NCBI GenBank assembly: GCA_019055375.1
Contig: JAHQIW010003598.1
Location: 62,001-126,000, forward strand
DNA: 64,000 nt
Reading direction: 5' to 3'
Origin: Parelaphostrongylus tenuis
Taxonomy: Eukaryota > Nematoda > Chromadorea > Rhabditida > Metastrongylidae
A program made the translations under genes and the position numbers. Below, piece after piece: positions 22,000 through 34,999 of the stretch. Numbering within the stretch: the first letter of the stretch is position 1; each line of letters starts with the position of its first letter. A model generated the notes under the pieces. That model was not told the origin of the DNA, did no database searches, and worked only from the letters and a program-made list of their open reading frames with translations.

Positions 22000-22735
22000 T
22001 GACTACAACTGTGATGGAGTCATCATATCTACACATATCTAACTGCGTTATCGAGAAAAGGAATCGTGAAGTTAAAAAAGTTAGCAAATTTCTATTGACA
22101 CTCAAATTATTTATGGATCAGCGAATAGGTTGTTTGTGCTTGCTATAGCCGCACTATATACAGCCTTAGATTGTCAATGACATAAGAGGTTAGTGTTGAA
22201 ATTTTACAATCCAGTGAATGTCGTTTATGTGGAATATACGCATGAGTGTAAAAAGCACCAGTCTTTTGAAGTCATACTGCATCAGTGAACGGAAGGTTCT
22301 TGTGACGTAATCTCTAATCATAATTAACTCATTCTGTCGTTGATTGAATTAATAATAATGTTGTCAGCTATTATTGTAGCTAAAAAGGAAACTTATCAAC
22401 GTATAACTGGTTCCATCCCTATTTCACAGCGCTGCCGACTTTTTGTGATGTCTTAGAGTTTCTAGAGTGTGTGTTGTCACAAGGTCATCAGTATTATAGG
22501 TCCAGAATGGAAAGCTGCAATTAGCTGTCAAGGCTGTGGAATTATCTGTTGTTGACTAATTATGCTTGAGTACATGGATGGTCAAATCTTTATCAATAGC
22601 TCGAGCTCCAGCATAATTCTCTTTCGTTTCTCTATCGTTCAATCGCCGTCGATGGTGATGGCTTACTTTGAAAAAAAAGATGACATGGGAGAGACCCAAA
22701 TCGTAATCATGTGATCGCTCTTCTATAAGAATCTA
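22000..22735. other. no gene seen
   Basis: AT-rich sequence with short frames only, up to the 3' edge of the RTE relic. Confidence 0.3.
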
Positions 22736-22739
22736 GGTG

Positions 22740-23760
22740 GTTGAAGATAATCCCTAACACATTCACCCGTGATTTAAGTGGTCGCCCAGGAGAGCGCTTG
22801 TTCTTCTATCGGAGTTTACTCATTGCTCTGCTTTTCCATCTGCCATCTAATCTTCTTATTACGTGATCGGCACATCTGTGTTTGACTATCGACTCATAAT
22901 GTTCTGGATTTCAAAAATGGCCTAGGATGCGCAGATCTGAGCCGTGCACTGTGCTTAGACGTTGTGAGTGCCTGTTAAATTTACAAGACTTTCTCCAAAC
23001 GCTGTCTGAGTGGTCATCAATTTCTTCTACGTGGTCTAAGTGTCGGCACATGTTCGTGCTGCATGATAAAGAGCTGATAGGACTCTTCAGATGAAAACAT
23101 GGGAGCGAATTTCGGCCTGCCAGATGGTTGGTGGTTTTCTTGAGAAAGACGCAAATGCAGCCTATGCTACTCTTTTTCTTCTGTTAAATTTCTCTTCCAT
23201 TTTGATTGGCCCATTTAAGGTCCGCGTACAAGATAAATTCTGTCTAGAACAATTAGCTTCAATTTTTTCTTCTTTACCTGAGTTCCTTATGATCTGGGAC
23301 CTCGTCCCAATTATGTGCAGCCAACTCTTTTTATCCTCTTCGCTAAGTACTGCGAGTACGATCCCTGCTTGCACTTTTGCAGAGTTCACCAAGTAGTTGG
23401 TTTTAAGTCGATCTGACAGGCATTTTCCATTAATACGTAAGCCGTTCTCATTCCCTACAAGTGACTTCATTATCCATTGCAATGCGGCAGTAAACAACTA
23501 TTATATATAATGTCAGAGCTCTTTTCTTTCGGGTGTGATGAAATTTTGATGGTGTTTTCGTTCGATGATTTCAAAAGCATTCTCACAGTTGATAAAGTTT
23601 GAGATAAAGATCATATGGTATTTCCGTAAGATTCCGATGACCCGTAAAAGGGTTTGAATGTGGTCTATGCAACAAATTTCTTGTTGGAATAGTGCTTGCT
23701 CTGCTACTTGTATTTCATCCAAATCCCGTTGTATGCACAGCGAGATAATCTTTATGAAAG
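22740..23760 (-). pseudogene. RTE-type retrotransposon relic (reverse transcriptase and 3' part)
   Basis: Three minus-strand blocks occur in the order expected of a hookworm RTE: DHIQTLLRVIGILRKYHM with NCENAFE (RT motif 'xxxxAFD', about 23.66-23.55 kb); GNENGLRINGKCLSD (just before FADD, about 23.45 kb); and IKMEEKFNRRKRVA with AAFASFSRKPPTIW (about 23.2-23.1 kb), followed by the decayed VL.ALY.AARTCADT region. The frame is broken many times and FADD itself is gone. The element may extend right to about 24.1 kb. It is clearly older than the copy at 47.0-50.37 kb and belongs to a different RTE lineage (the ADT and WAD-type C-terminal pattern). Confidence 0.65.
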
Positions 23761-24567
23761 CTTGTACAATCTCCTTAGTACATTAATATTATTACTAGTT
23801 ATGAAAATTTCTTTGGTTTCACATCATGGGCAGGACGACTTCGCACGGCGTTCTCCATTGGTCTGGCATTTTCTCTTACTGTAGGTAAGACCGTCATTTA
23901 AGTTGCGGTAAGTTCATGTAATATATGGCTTACGGCTCTGAGAAAACTGACAGACAAATGATTTGACTTGAAGCGTTTCCCTCATCATGCTTTCTATCAC
24001 AACTCGCTTCGGAGTGAAGAATTTGTGACTACATTCCTTCAACATAGATTTTGGGAACCAAGACGGGAGAATGGTGGGACGGAAAAGTTGTCGAGAAGGA
24101 AAAAACTTGATCAACCATATTAATTACAAATGGATTTTTTGCTGAAAGAACTCCATATTCACTACTTCCCATCTAACGTCATGAGTCCTCGATTAGCATA
24201 CAAATATTGCGAACGGTGATTCAATTAATGTGAGTGTCACTATAATCTCCTCAATCTGTCTGTTATTTTGTCGAAAATATTATCTTTTTGAATATTTTAT
24301 AGAAAATAATCCTTTTTTCATGAAGCGTAAAATTCCATAGTTTTACCTTAGTACAGTGAACTATTGCGAAGAACGAGAAAATTACAAGTATGTACCTTAT
24401 ATCCTTCTAGACCCTTATATTATATCTTATATAAAGCAAAGACGGTATGAAAAGATTCTCAATCCAACATATTTGCTCTTGGATTAACCACCAGCATGTT
24501 TGAGTGGAATAAGTGATTATCAGTTTCTTGCGCGTTTTTACATTTATGCCGATCTAATTGTTATTTA

Positions 24568-25045
24568 TCAAAAGAAATCAGTCAGTAATATAATCACCAT
24601 CATGGTCAGTGACATACAACCAATTGCTAGGCGAAAGTTGGATGCCTTCCCCTTATAATGAATGAGGATCGCGATCCAAAAAGTCGAAGAGGTCACTTTT
24701 GTATTCCTTGCATTTTTCTCCCGCAGATGCTGATTCAGGGCGCGAAAGAGGTGATAATTCGAAAGAGCGAGTGGTATCGTGCTCCAGTCCACTTTTTCCA
24801 AAACGTGGCGAGTCGTCTTTACAATGTGAATGGTCGGTCAATGCATGAGATGTCCATCGCAAAATCACTTTACGATAGTCCATTTCATTTGGCGAGCGAT
24901 GTGCCATGGCCGTATCCAGTTGCCTGCTCAAGCCACTAGAGAATTCTTCTATACATCACAGCTTCTTGGTAATGACCCGTTTTGAAATAGGATAAAAAAC
25001 TGATGAAAGAACAGTGTGAAATGAGTCGTGGGACAACCCAATATA
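24568..25045 (-). pseudogene. mariner relic, internally deleted
   Basis: Minus strand: at the right edge TTGGGTTGTCCCACGACTC follows TA, a mariner-type terminal repeat. Inside are QLDTAMAHRSPNEMDYRKVIL and EKVDWSTIPLALSNYHLFRA, then LNQHLREKN and a final ITD-like end near 24575. These match the last third of mariner transposase (RP..R..V.L..DN, W..L.HP..SPDL.P.DYHLF). The catalytic third Asp region is damaged (SPDL missing before NYHLF), and the N-terminal two thirds are deleted between the terminal repeat and this part. Confidence 0.65.
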
Positions 25046-25059
25046 TAGACATGACAATA

Positions 25060-25290
25060 TCAGTCATGACTTAGTGACCACATTTTCGTTTGGATGAGAA
25101 CAGCAGACGATCTTTTTAACTCTATTTCAACCTTTCCGTTCCATTTCCATGACATTTCCACTCCATATATTGATTTACCATCACATGAATAATGAAGAAT
25201 CCCAAGAAGGGAATCCATTTGAGCATTCTCTGGCTTTACTGGCTCAGCTGAAGCAATAATGTTGGTGATGATAGCGATAGTTGCTCTCAT
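25060..25290 (-). CDS. candidate small secreted protein or exon
   Basis: A 76-codon minus-strand frame with an ATG (MRATIAIITNIIASA, signal-peptide-like, possible cut after ASA). The body reads EPVKPENAQMDSLLGILHYS, then CDGKSIYGVEMSWKWNG and an end rich in K/S, and it stops at 25060. Codon choice looks ordinary. In-frame donors (GTAAAG after EP, GTGGAA after YG) mean it could also be a 5' exon. It lies only about 15 bp from the terminal repeat of the mariner relic. No family recognised; a chance frame is possible. Confidence 0.3.
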   Translation of the reverse strand: MRATIAIITNIIASAEPVKPENAQMDSLLGILHYSCDGKSIYGVEMSWKWNGKVEIELKRSSAVLIQTKMWSLSHD

Positions 25291-25299
25291 ATTGTGTGC

Positions 25300-26615
25300 T
25301 TAGGATTATGTTATGTCTCATCTTCTGACATCTAGCGATCAGAACCTTTAATTACGTGACCTTTCAAATTTCATGAGTAATTGGAAATGGAGCAGTGTTG
25401 ATTAATTCCAGTATGGGGAAACGTATGAGCTGACGAAGTTTAGTTAAACTGAATAAACGACTCAGATCATTGTAACTTCAGAATATGGAGGTACAAGAAC
25501 TTGTTAGTAGTTACTATATTTCGAGACTGCCCAATTTAAGCTAGATTGTTCAGAAAAGTCTTATACGTGAAAAGAAACTTGACCCAACCAGTTTGGTGAT
25601 GACTATACTTGGCGATTTTGTTCATGTATTCTAATCACCAAATACGCTCAAAGTGGAACACTACTGCTTTTGCCAAGTCTCCAGAGAGTGCTCGTGAGTA
25701 GTTGGATATTGAAGGCTTTCTACTGAATAATTTTTGGAGTCTGAAGTTGCTAGAACTGCCTCCTGATTTGTTCTACCAAATTATTTGAGCCTTTACTAGT
25801 GATTGTGATGATGATCTAAGCTGATGAGAATATTGATTCGGGTGTTCAAAGCTATAACCCTTCTGTCTCTTCTACCACTTTATGAATTCGCGTAGTCTCC
25901 AAGACGTCGTTTCGTCGTGTTCATATCACTCATTCTTCGACGAGGTGGCAGTGATCGATGTGTGTTGTTGTCCATTGCAGCGTTAGCCTGAATTATTGCA
26001 GAGTAATCAGTCGTGGGAGAATTTATCTTTCAGAGCTACGTAAAGGATTTCTGTCGTTGTTATAACTTTTAGGAATATGGGAATATTCTCTAAAGTCTAT
26101 ATAATTTAGATTTATCAGAAAATTTTACAGCTCAGAATATGGACGCCAAATGAGTTGGTAGCCGAAAGCGCAGATTATAGAGAGAGAAGAACAAAAAGAG
26201 AGATAGATAGAGGGAGAAAAAGTGAATTCCAAATCTGATGAATCAATGTAGATCAAGTTTTATTGTAACTAACGTGAATTACGTAAGGAAATTGTGAGTG
26301 TAAGTTTGAGTAGAATGCTTGAGTATTTCCTTTTCACTGAACTGAGTAATACCTTTGAAAACTGTAAAATCGGTGCTTCAATCAAGAAGTAGACCCATGC
26401 CTTATTTAACATAATCTTTTAGCAGAACATGTGGTCGATAAGTTTTTGAAACATTGGCATTACAATGCTGGGTTTCTATTCACTACTTGAACAATTTCTT
26501 TCAGTGATGACTCTTTAGTTAATCTTCTCGTGGGGAATTTTTAGCAAAAAGAGAGCATTCCAGACAGTATTTGACCTACGTGCTTGGAAGTGTTTTCAAT
26601 TTTAGTTCTTTCCTT
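25300..26615. other. gene-poor stretch
   Basis: A (GATA/GAGA) run near 26175-26220; otherwise nothing recognised. Confidence 0.3.
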
Positions 26616-26621
26616 CATAAC

Positions 26622-26760
26622 AGGAGCACTGTAGCGCAACGGTTATGGGTGCCTTGCAAAACACTGGAGCTGGTTCGGTCACGGTTCCCAGTTCATCAAG
26701 TCTTTTATGCTTCTATAGTCCTCAGATTAGTGCCGGAATTATCTGAAAGCACAGAGAGAC
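26622..26760 (+). repeat. tRNA-like SINE, diverged (SINE-A type)
   Basis: GGAGCACTGTAGCGCAACGG (A box), GCTGGTTCGGTCACGG (B-box-like), CCAGTTCATCAAGTCTTTTA, and AGATTAGTGCCGGAATTATC in the place of the GGTACCAGAC block of SINE-A. Confidence 0.5.
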
Positions 26761-26899
26761 TGGTTTATGTATCGGTAAAAGATGTCGCAGCTGCAAATAG
26801 AGCCTATTACGTGGCTTATCTTCCTGGGTTGGTCAGAGGATTTTATCTTTGATATGCTTCATTATTAGCGATCTATGAAATTTGCTATGAGAGCAGAAG

Positions 26900-29600
26900 A
26901 TGTGTAAGGAAACAAGAGGATCATTGTCTAATCAAGGATCATCAAGCTTAATGAGATTCCCGTCTGAGTAAACAACAGAGACGTGTAATATTACACTCAT
27001 GGATTATGTGAGAAAAACTGAAAATCGTGTGCGTGTATCGAACTTCCTGCCATTCACTTAACGCCACTCGTCAGTAATTGCAGTGATGTTTGCAAGATGA
27101 AAATTGCCTGCTCTGCCCTTTTGACGTTTCGTTCTTCCATGAAAAAGACCTGTTTACAGTTATGCGTCACGTTGTAAGCATTATGAAGCATAGTTTTAGC
27201 TCCGTTTTTTCAAAATTTTTTCTTTGTTTTTCATACACTTTATATGCGATCCCAGCTAGTAAAATATATTAGGGAAAGAATAAGTAGAGAATTTCGGAAT
27301 TACAATTTCGAGCTTCGATGCAGGGTTACAGAAACCACTCGTAGTATAAATGTTGCATCTTGTCAAGGGATCCACTACTGATTCTATGCCAGGGTAAAAC
27401 GTTGTTGAGGATGGTTTCTTGATATAGATAAGAGTGGTGAAATAACTGGATTTGATTTTTTTTTTTTGATGATTTTGAGACCGAGAAAACCAGAGTTAAA
27501 CGGTTATTCAACACCTCAACAGAATTGAAGAGTAAAAAGCTCACTAAATTATTTGCGTCATCGCTGATCGAAGGAAAGGAGATCGTCGTTTTGAAACTTG
27601 TTTTTTTCCCTTTTACACGTAGCTATCCATTTGTTACAGTTATCAATAACACTGCAGTTAAAAGATTCCGACCTAAAACGTTCCACTTAAGTTTGAATAC
27701 ACGAAATAAAAAGCACTAATGAAATTTTTCTACGCATCAAAAAAGGCCATGATTGATGTTTGACAGAAAGCAGAAATATTTTTCAATATAAGGTCTTGAA
27801 ATTAGAAAAAATCATCGAAGCCAAGAACCTTCTTCAAGAACTAAGATCTACTACACTACACGTGATGTGTGGTCATTGATGAGCATGAGGAAGGACAGAT
27901 ACGGTCGCATTGTATCGCACTAAAATATTGAATAAATTCAATGATAAAGGTCTCGGTCGTATAAAGTTCTCACCGGCCATTTCATCAGCAAACATTCACC
28001 TTTCCAGGAACGAAACTCTCTGTCAAAAAATTTTCAAGAACCAATATTGTGCCTGAAATGCCTTCCAAAAGCGAGTAGCTCTTGAAGTATGGAATTTTTA
28101 CAAATTAAATGAACAGATTTTCGTTTCATGGCAGAGGTATTCAAACGTGTACTAAAACTTCCATAGTACGATTGCCCTTTGAACACACGAGGTAGTGGTG
28201 GAGTATTCAGGTTTTGTCTGGCATCAAAAATTTTTTTTAATGGTAACTCTGCTTGTTTTTCATCTGCTCAGAACCAGCCATTCATCTTTGATCCTTCTAA
28301 TTTTCCGGCTCAAGTTCAAAGATATCACTGGGCGAAGAGCAATTTTGACTTTCATTTATAAGAGTAATGGCGCTGTGTGGTTTGTTGATCTTTTCAGTTT
28401 TACGAAACACTAAGGTCGTAGAGAATTTTATTGATTGAAATCAAACTTTGGTAGGTGGACATTTTTCCAAAAAATCATACTTTTGTTCATTTCGCGATTT
28501 GGAGCCTATATGCTGTTTTTCTTTCTGCCATCCACATTTGAGCTTCGAACGATGAACAAACAAAACATATCGAAACATTTGTGTTTCGTGAAACGAAACA
28601 AACGAAACAAACGAAACAAAATTAAACAAGCAATCTTTTGTGTCATGCTTGCGATAAATTCTATTTAAGGCTTGAATGACTTATCGTATCTTGCAGCATT
28701 AGCATAATGTCACTTTAATGAGTGTGTCAAGTTCTTCTGTACTTCCCAAATAGACGAATTTTCTGATGAATCCTTGGAATAGAAAGACTCTTTCGCAACT
28801 CTGTTGAATGACACGTTGGCTGGGCGTTGGAGTTAGTACTGATTCAATTAACAATGACCAGATTTAGCGCGCCGAATTAATTTGCTAAAACGCTCGTTTT
28901 ACTTTTCGGTTCACATAGTGGGAAAAATGCCTGAAAAGGTTGAAGGACCTTTGGGAATGGAAGGAACGGCTTCAAATACTTGTCCTGTGAACACTAGAGT
29001 GTCTACACGATCGCCAATGATTTGATGCTGTTCTGGTGTCCGTGTCCTTCTCGGACACCGTATTTGAAAGCTAGTTGATAAATAAAATTAATTTGATCAT
29101 TAGTCTATTAGTGATTTCACAAGGACTAACTTAACAATTTAGTTCAGTTTACTGGCTTGTTAGTGTCAAATTAACTATATTGATTCAAAAGAGTAAATAA
29201 TAAATTTGATATGTTGCAAACGAAAGTGCTTCAACAATATTACTTCACTCCGTTAATATGCAGCATATGTAGTGATTCTCTGATGGATGTTATATTGCAA
29301 GTAGACCTCGTCTCGTTGAATCAGATGTTAAGTGTCTCAAGAATCCCCTTAATCCGCGGTATCTTGAGACAACATATATTGGCTCGTAATATCCTCATTC
29401 ATAAAGTGTTTTGTGAGATGATTAGCGATGTTCGACGATGTTTCGATGATATTCGTGTGATATTCACCGAATCGCTAGATCAGTAGAGGTAGTCGAGAAG
29501 AGCCCCTCACGTCAGATGTATAATACCATCCTACAGCTTCAGATCGATATCGCTTTTGTGGCAACAGTACATGCATGTAAAATCTAATAACAGTTGGAAG
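26900..29600. other. gene-poor, very AT-rich stretch
   Basis: Includes a (CGAAACAAA)n run at 28587-28622. A short plus-strand frame at about 28928-29024 (MPEKVEGPLGMEGTASNT) and a 91-codon frame at 29211-29486 lack supporting splice sites or recognisable motifs. Confidence 0.3.
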
Positions 29601-29604
29601 CACA

Positions 29605-29870
29605 AAGTGTTCGACATTGATCAATTTTTAAAAAACGTACTATACATTCCATTCCAGTCGTAGCATCGTTCGGTAGATGGGGCATCTGTCTGATTTATAC
29701 AATGACTTTGCAGTAGACTACCGATCCATCAAATTAGTGTTGCTACCCCAGACAAGTCTGTTTGCATTCAACCGAATGCAGGAGAGATGATTCCGTGGTG
29801 CGGGATTGAACCCAGGTACCGTTCCAGGATGTGTTGTGCCACCTCTACCCACTGCACTTGACGCGCTATG
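29605..29870 (-). repeat. SINE-A copy, strongly diverged
   Basis: Minus strand: CAAGTGCAGTGGGTAGAGGT head, GGGTTCAATCCCGCACC B box, CAGACTTGTCTGGGGTAGCA and a tail near ATTGATCAATGTCGAACAC. Confidence 0.6.
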
Positions 29871-30457
29871 TAGAACATATTGTGTCCATCATTCTTTAAT
29901 AATTTTACTTACTTGATGGATGAAACAGACTACATTCATTTCTCTTCTTTCAAAGAAAACTACCTTTATCTCTAATGTTCCGAAAGAAATGCATTCATTT
30001 CTTTCTGGGAAGCTACATTTATTCTTTTTTCTTTCAACACTTCCATCAATCAATATATATCTTTTTAGGATAGATGTAAAATGTTACTTCGTTTCCCACA
30101 AATCCTTCCTCTTAATTCTGTTTATAGCTATTAATTAGGGGTTTTCTTGATGTAGCGCTTTTGTTATTGGACTTCCAACTTTCCTAAACTTTGATGACAT
30201 GGCAAAAGAACAAGGCGTAGACCAAATACTTTCTTTGTTTAAAGGTGGCTTTTGGCGAGGTGAATCATATCAGATTTACTCCATATTAACTGCAAGTGTC
30301 ATTAGTGCAATAGATTTCCAGCTGCACGTGTTGCACTTCGATCAGTACATTTATTAATTTGTACTCGGCTACATATATAAATAGACCATTTTATTTCAAT
30401 AGATGCAGTGTATTAGATTACTTATGATAAATCCATGTCAGAGCAATGATTTATGGA

Positions 30458-30600
30458 TGACGGCGTCTAGCGTAGTGGTTAAAGGAGCACGCACACATAC
30501 ATGATCATTAGTCTCTTATGAAATCTCAATTAACTGATCCCACAATACTTTCGGAATCGGGAAATTAATATGTTTTTTTTTTGGAATGAGAAAAAAGTTA
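30458..30600 (+). repeat. tRNA-like SINE, diverged (SINE-A type)
   Basis: GGCGTCTAGCGTAGTGGTTA (A box), no good B box, then CTTTCGGAATCGGGAAATTA, equivalent to the SINE-A block CTCCGGGGTCGGTAAATT. Confidence 0.5.
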
Positions 30601-30679
30601 CTCAATAAATTGTGGGCCACAAGTTCAATGCGTGCGTAATCGACCTAACAATATCTAAATGACGTCAAATTCTTGACGC

Positions 30680-33270
30680 CTACGTTAGGCATTGTTTAAT
30701 ACCAGACTTTTTCCTTTACGCTCTGTGCAAGAAATTTCCGACTACTCAAGGTTTGCTTTAATACACCACTTAACTTGCTTTTCTTTATTAATAGAAAAGA
30801 GTGGCCATTGTTAACATTACGCTTGCAAGCAGACTCAAAGCTGTCTCAGACAAAAAACCACTTTTGTATCGTCACTAACTTCCAGTTATCGTTCTCTTCG
30901 TATTGCAATATAATTGCGAACATAGAGAGAATTATTCATGATCATTTCACTAGACGATGACGGGCACCTGGTGGCTTATACTTGGACCTTCAGAATAAAA
31001 CACCTGTTTCACGAAAAAACTTCCTAGCGCGACTTTCTGCCACCCCGGAGTTGATCAGTGATTATTTATCGGCATTGACAATGTTTGACTGAACGGGCTA
31101 CGTATGAATTTGAGCATTCCAGGATCTGAAGAAGGGGGAGGCCGCCATCTTAATGTTAACAATTTTGTGCTTGCTTAGAGGAAAACAAAAAACCTATTGG
31201 GTTTTGAACAACAATGAATTTTTGATGATTTCTGAATCCAAACGATGAGATTCCAGTCTCATCATCGAGTTCATCCATTGTTGCTTACGTGAATTTCTCG
31301 CAAATAGCGATAGGGGAAGAGCTGACAATTGTTCCATCATTTTATGCCCATGTCACTTTTGCATCTTCGAATGTTAGAAGTTCGATGAGCTAAGTAGAAC
31401 TGTCCGGAATATGAGTTGGCTCGAAGTTCCGGCATAAAGTGGTGGCAGAATGAATCGCTGTCTACGGCCCACCCTCTCGGAATGCAATCAACGCCTGCCA
31501 GTCCAGGCCCGGCGGTCGACCAAATCACCTACCTCAGCGATGTCGACGCACTCTCCGCTTTTCTTCATGTGTCGTTTTTAGGCTTTCCATTGCTTTTTCG
31601 CTTCTGTCTTGCTGTTCCGTGCAATTTTCCTCTCTAAGTTTACCAATCTCCATATTTCTTAACGTTCTTTCCTACTCATTAACAGCTTCCGAAGAGACTT
31701 ATCTAACACTTTCGATATCTTCGCGAAAATTAATTTTTGATCATATATCATGAAAAAGACTATTTTGGTGTATAACAGCCATTTAGTGAATAGTTCTACT
31801 CCGGCAACTGACCCGGCCGGTGATTGTTTGAAGGTGGAGTGTATTGTCCGGGCTTACGAAAGTCGCTCTCAGTCATCATTTATTTTCAATATTTTCACGT
31901 AAATACATATTATCTTAACACTCGGGTAACGTAGTGGCCACTATAGGAGTCATATGATGTGAAACTAATGGCCATTTCTCGCTCTAAATCAATTTATCTC
32001 AATTTGTAGTGCCTTTTAACAATTGTGATAAAACGTTTGCAAGTTAAAACTTAACAGACATGGGCTACTCGCTTTACTACAAAGAAACTCTGATTTTTGC
32101 AGGGCTCATGACATATACTTTTGTATTTCATTATTACAAGGCAAGGTTTCAAACGATAAAGCTGTTGAACAAACGCAATGTTGCTTAGCATAGAACGACG
32201 GTGATCCCAATTTCTTCTTGCTATTTGCATCTTCCGCTTTTCTCTTAGGAGTTTCAAAAAACTCAAATTTCTGTCGCAAATCTCTGAAAAGATTCACCTT
32301 AAACGCAACTAATTCTTAAAATGGAACACTCCATTCACCAAAAAATTATCGTCAGCTGCAGAAAAATCAGATTTGTTGCCAAAATGTCAAACACCTAACC
32401 TTTTCTAAAACAAAATTTTCCCAAGTTTGATGCTTCTCATTCCAAAATCAATGGCTTATGTTTCGGCGATTTGGCCTTCCTTCAGAGCTGAAGATATTTT
32501 CTATACCAAAATCATATCCAACTATTTGGCTTGTTTTTTCCTATACATGGTAAAATTATAATATCACCTCTATCACTTGTGAGTAAAAATTCATCGTGTG
32601 ACTCAAAATGATGCAGTAAAATCTACGTAGAACCCTTTAACGAGTTGAACTGCTTAGAGTTATGTGAAATTTGCTCAATGGGCACGCTCGACGAAAATTT
32701 TGCTTAAGGCTGTTTATTTTCGTCGTTTCCTCCGCAAAGAATTCCATTGTAGTCTAGTTGTTCCCTTGAGTTGATATTCATTGGGTTAGAGTTTTTAAAG
32801 GCTTTTAAAAGTTCCTAATTTTCTTCTTTGTTCCAAACGTGAGGTGTTTGGCTTGAAGAAGAAAATTGGGAATTATTGAAGCATGACGAGGTTAATAGGT
32901 AGTCGGTTTTGGGCTTTTGAAAGTCTTCTATAAGCTCAAGAGCACAGCAAAATATGAATTATTATCGATTATAATCAATGTTTCATTGCATTACTTTAAT
33001 TTCTTCTCTACGTATACAATTTTTTAACGAGAAATTCAACGAAAAAGATAATTGAATTTTCGCTATCCTTTTACAGTAGGCATTCATCTCGTCACAAGAA
33101 AAAAGTATAAAATGGAATAACAATTGAATTTTGTCGTAGTGAGATGACTGATGAATTAGTTGCAACGTTGGCCTTCTTGCTCATAACAAAATCTTCCCTT
33201 TTTGTTATCCAAATCCACTCTCAATCTCTGATGAGATGATCTTTTTATGGCTATCAGCATAGCGTAAGAG
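30680..33270. other. gene-poor stretch
   Basis: A GC-richer island at about 31400-31600 (plus strand, GCCCACCCTCTCGGAATGCA, CCAGGCCCGGCGGTCGACC) has 60-70-codon frames on both strands. Nothing recognisable is encoded and no exon pair is supported. The rest is AT-rich. Confidence 0.3.
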
Positions 33271-33277
33271 TTAGAAA

Positions 33278-33572
33278 GCAAAGAATAAAGCTCTCAACGT
33301 TCATTAACACTTGAGGTATGAGCTATGCATCCAATTTCGTCAAGCACTGACAGAGGAAATTCTATGCGTGTCTGGCTTATGAATTGACTTGCGGTGGGTT
33401 GGCTACCAATGTGTCATAACAAGTTTTCATCTTCTCATACAAATATCGTACCAATTTGTTTACGATAGAGAGATGGATGGAAAGATTGGTGAGCTCATAT
33501 GACTCGATCGAGCTATGGATTTCGTATGTATTGCATGGGTTCCTCTAACCACTGTGCTACACGGGCCTTTGT
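33278..33572 (-). repeat. SINE-A copy, diverged
   Basis: Minus strand: CCGTGTAGCACAGTGGTTAG head, then a weak B box, GTACGATATTTGTATGAG in the central body, and a tail GTTAATGAACGTTGAGAGC. Confidence 0.65.
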
Positions 33573-34864
33573 GGCGAATTAGAATCCTCTCAAAATCGTT
33601 AAAGTCCTCTTCTTCCACATTATTTACTTATCAGTGAAAATCCCTAAAGCGAATAATAAGTGAACACTTTTTTTCGCTTCTCATTTAATATGCTGGGTTT
33701 CAATTTAAGTAGCAACGCTCAAAATCATTCTCAACTATCGGATGAACTATTCAACTTGTACAACTCAGAGTAATGAAGGTGGCGAAATGGGTAAATTACT
33801 ACTTCAAAACCAGCCATAAGCAACGAAGAAGTCAATTTTGTCATGTGCATGGCCGACTTCTTCTTCTTTTATCATAGAGGCCTTCATAATCACTCTAAGT
33901 CTCGATTGTCCAAAAATGTATGTTTATTTTGCATCACCATTGGGCAAAAAAGTGTTGACGAATTACTTCCCATGCTTTGATTTGACAGTTCTGTCAAGAG
34001 AAGTGACGGATTCCATAAAAAGAAATTCTATGAATTATACATGACATAATATGTCAAATATTTTCCGCTGTGTTGACATTTGGCCAATATTCTTTGGTAC
34101 TCGTGTAATACATATGTTTGCTTTATGAATCATGATTTTTTTTCGACATGATATGTTGTGCTGATCTCAGCACTTGAATTCGATTCTCCTTTCTCGTCGG
34201 TCATCCACAAAGCCTTTGGGTTTGCTGTGGGTTTCGGCTGCTGCTCAAAGATTTAGTCTTTTTCGTGTATGTCGTTGAATGCTCTCCTAGTCGATTTCCC
34301 GCGGAGTTCTGAGATAGCCGTTCTAGGGGGCCTTTAGGTATTCAGTTTTCACTAATCTCTTTGAATTGGAGGAAGTTTACCTAACAAGTTTGGTACATTT
34401 CCTAAATTTGTTCAAATATAAATAATAACTGAATATGGAACAAACTAAGCAACGTTTGAGAAAGGTTTGATATAGAATTTTACAATATGTTATAAACAGC
34501 CTAATAAGAATTTCCTGCCTTTCCTGGATCACCATGGGCAAATGAACGTGAACGACAACCAAATTAGCATTTGCGGAATGTGTTGATTATTCGGCTATGT
34601 GAACTCTATACGTAAGAAGAACGGCGCAGCTTGACCGCCGAAATTTGAGAGGTTCCATTACTCTGTTCATTCAATTGATAGTGACGCCAATTGCGTCGAG
34701 ATTGTTTGCACCTTCATGATTTCTCTATGCTGAAGAAAGTTTCAGACTGATTATATCCGAGCGAGGCGTGATCATTAGAGAATAATGCTTTCAACGCTGC
34801 ATTATGCACTAGCCGTCAGATTACTTCATCTTCATAACCACTTTCATCCTCATAAGACATTAGT

Positions 34865-34990
34865 GGGCTGCCGCAAGTCATGGTTATAGAACAAGTAGGT
34901 CTTCATCCACTTTTGACGAATGAAGTCGAATACATAGCTCATCTCTTTGCGATTGATTAATGCCAAAAGTTTATCTATCCTCTTTGTTGT
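34865..34990 (+). repeat. SINE-A 3' half, relic
   Basis: GGGCTGCCGCAAGTCATGGT, GAATGAAGTCGAATACATAG, GATTGATTAATGCCAAAAGT and TTTATCC follow the order of the SINE-A second half. Confidence 0.5.
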
Positions 34991-34999
34991 CTCATCCTA

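Noticed and set aside
24658..24939. 93-codon plus-strand frame
   Set aside because: It is the reverse of the mariner transposase relic, whose minus-strand frame carries recognisable motifs.
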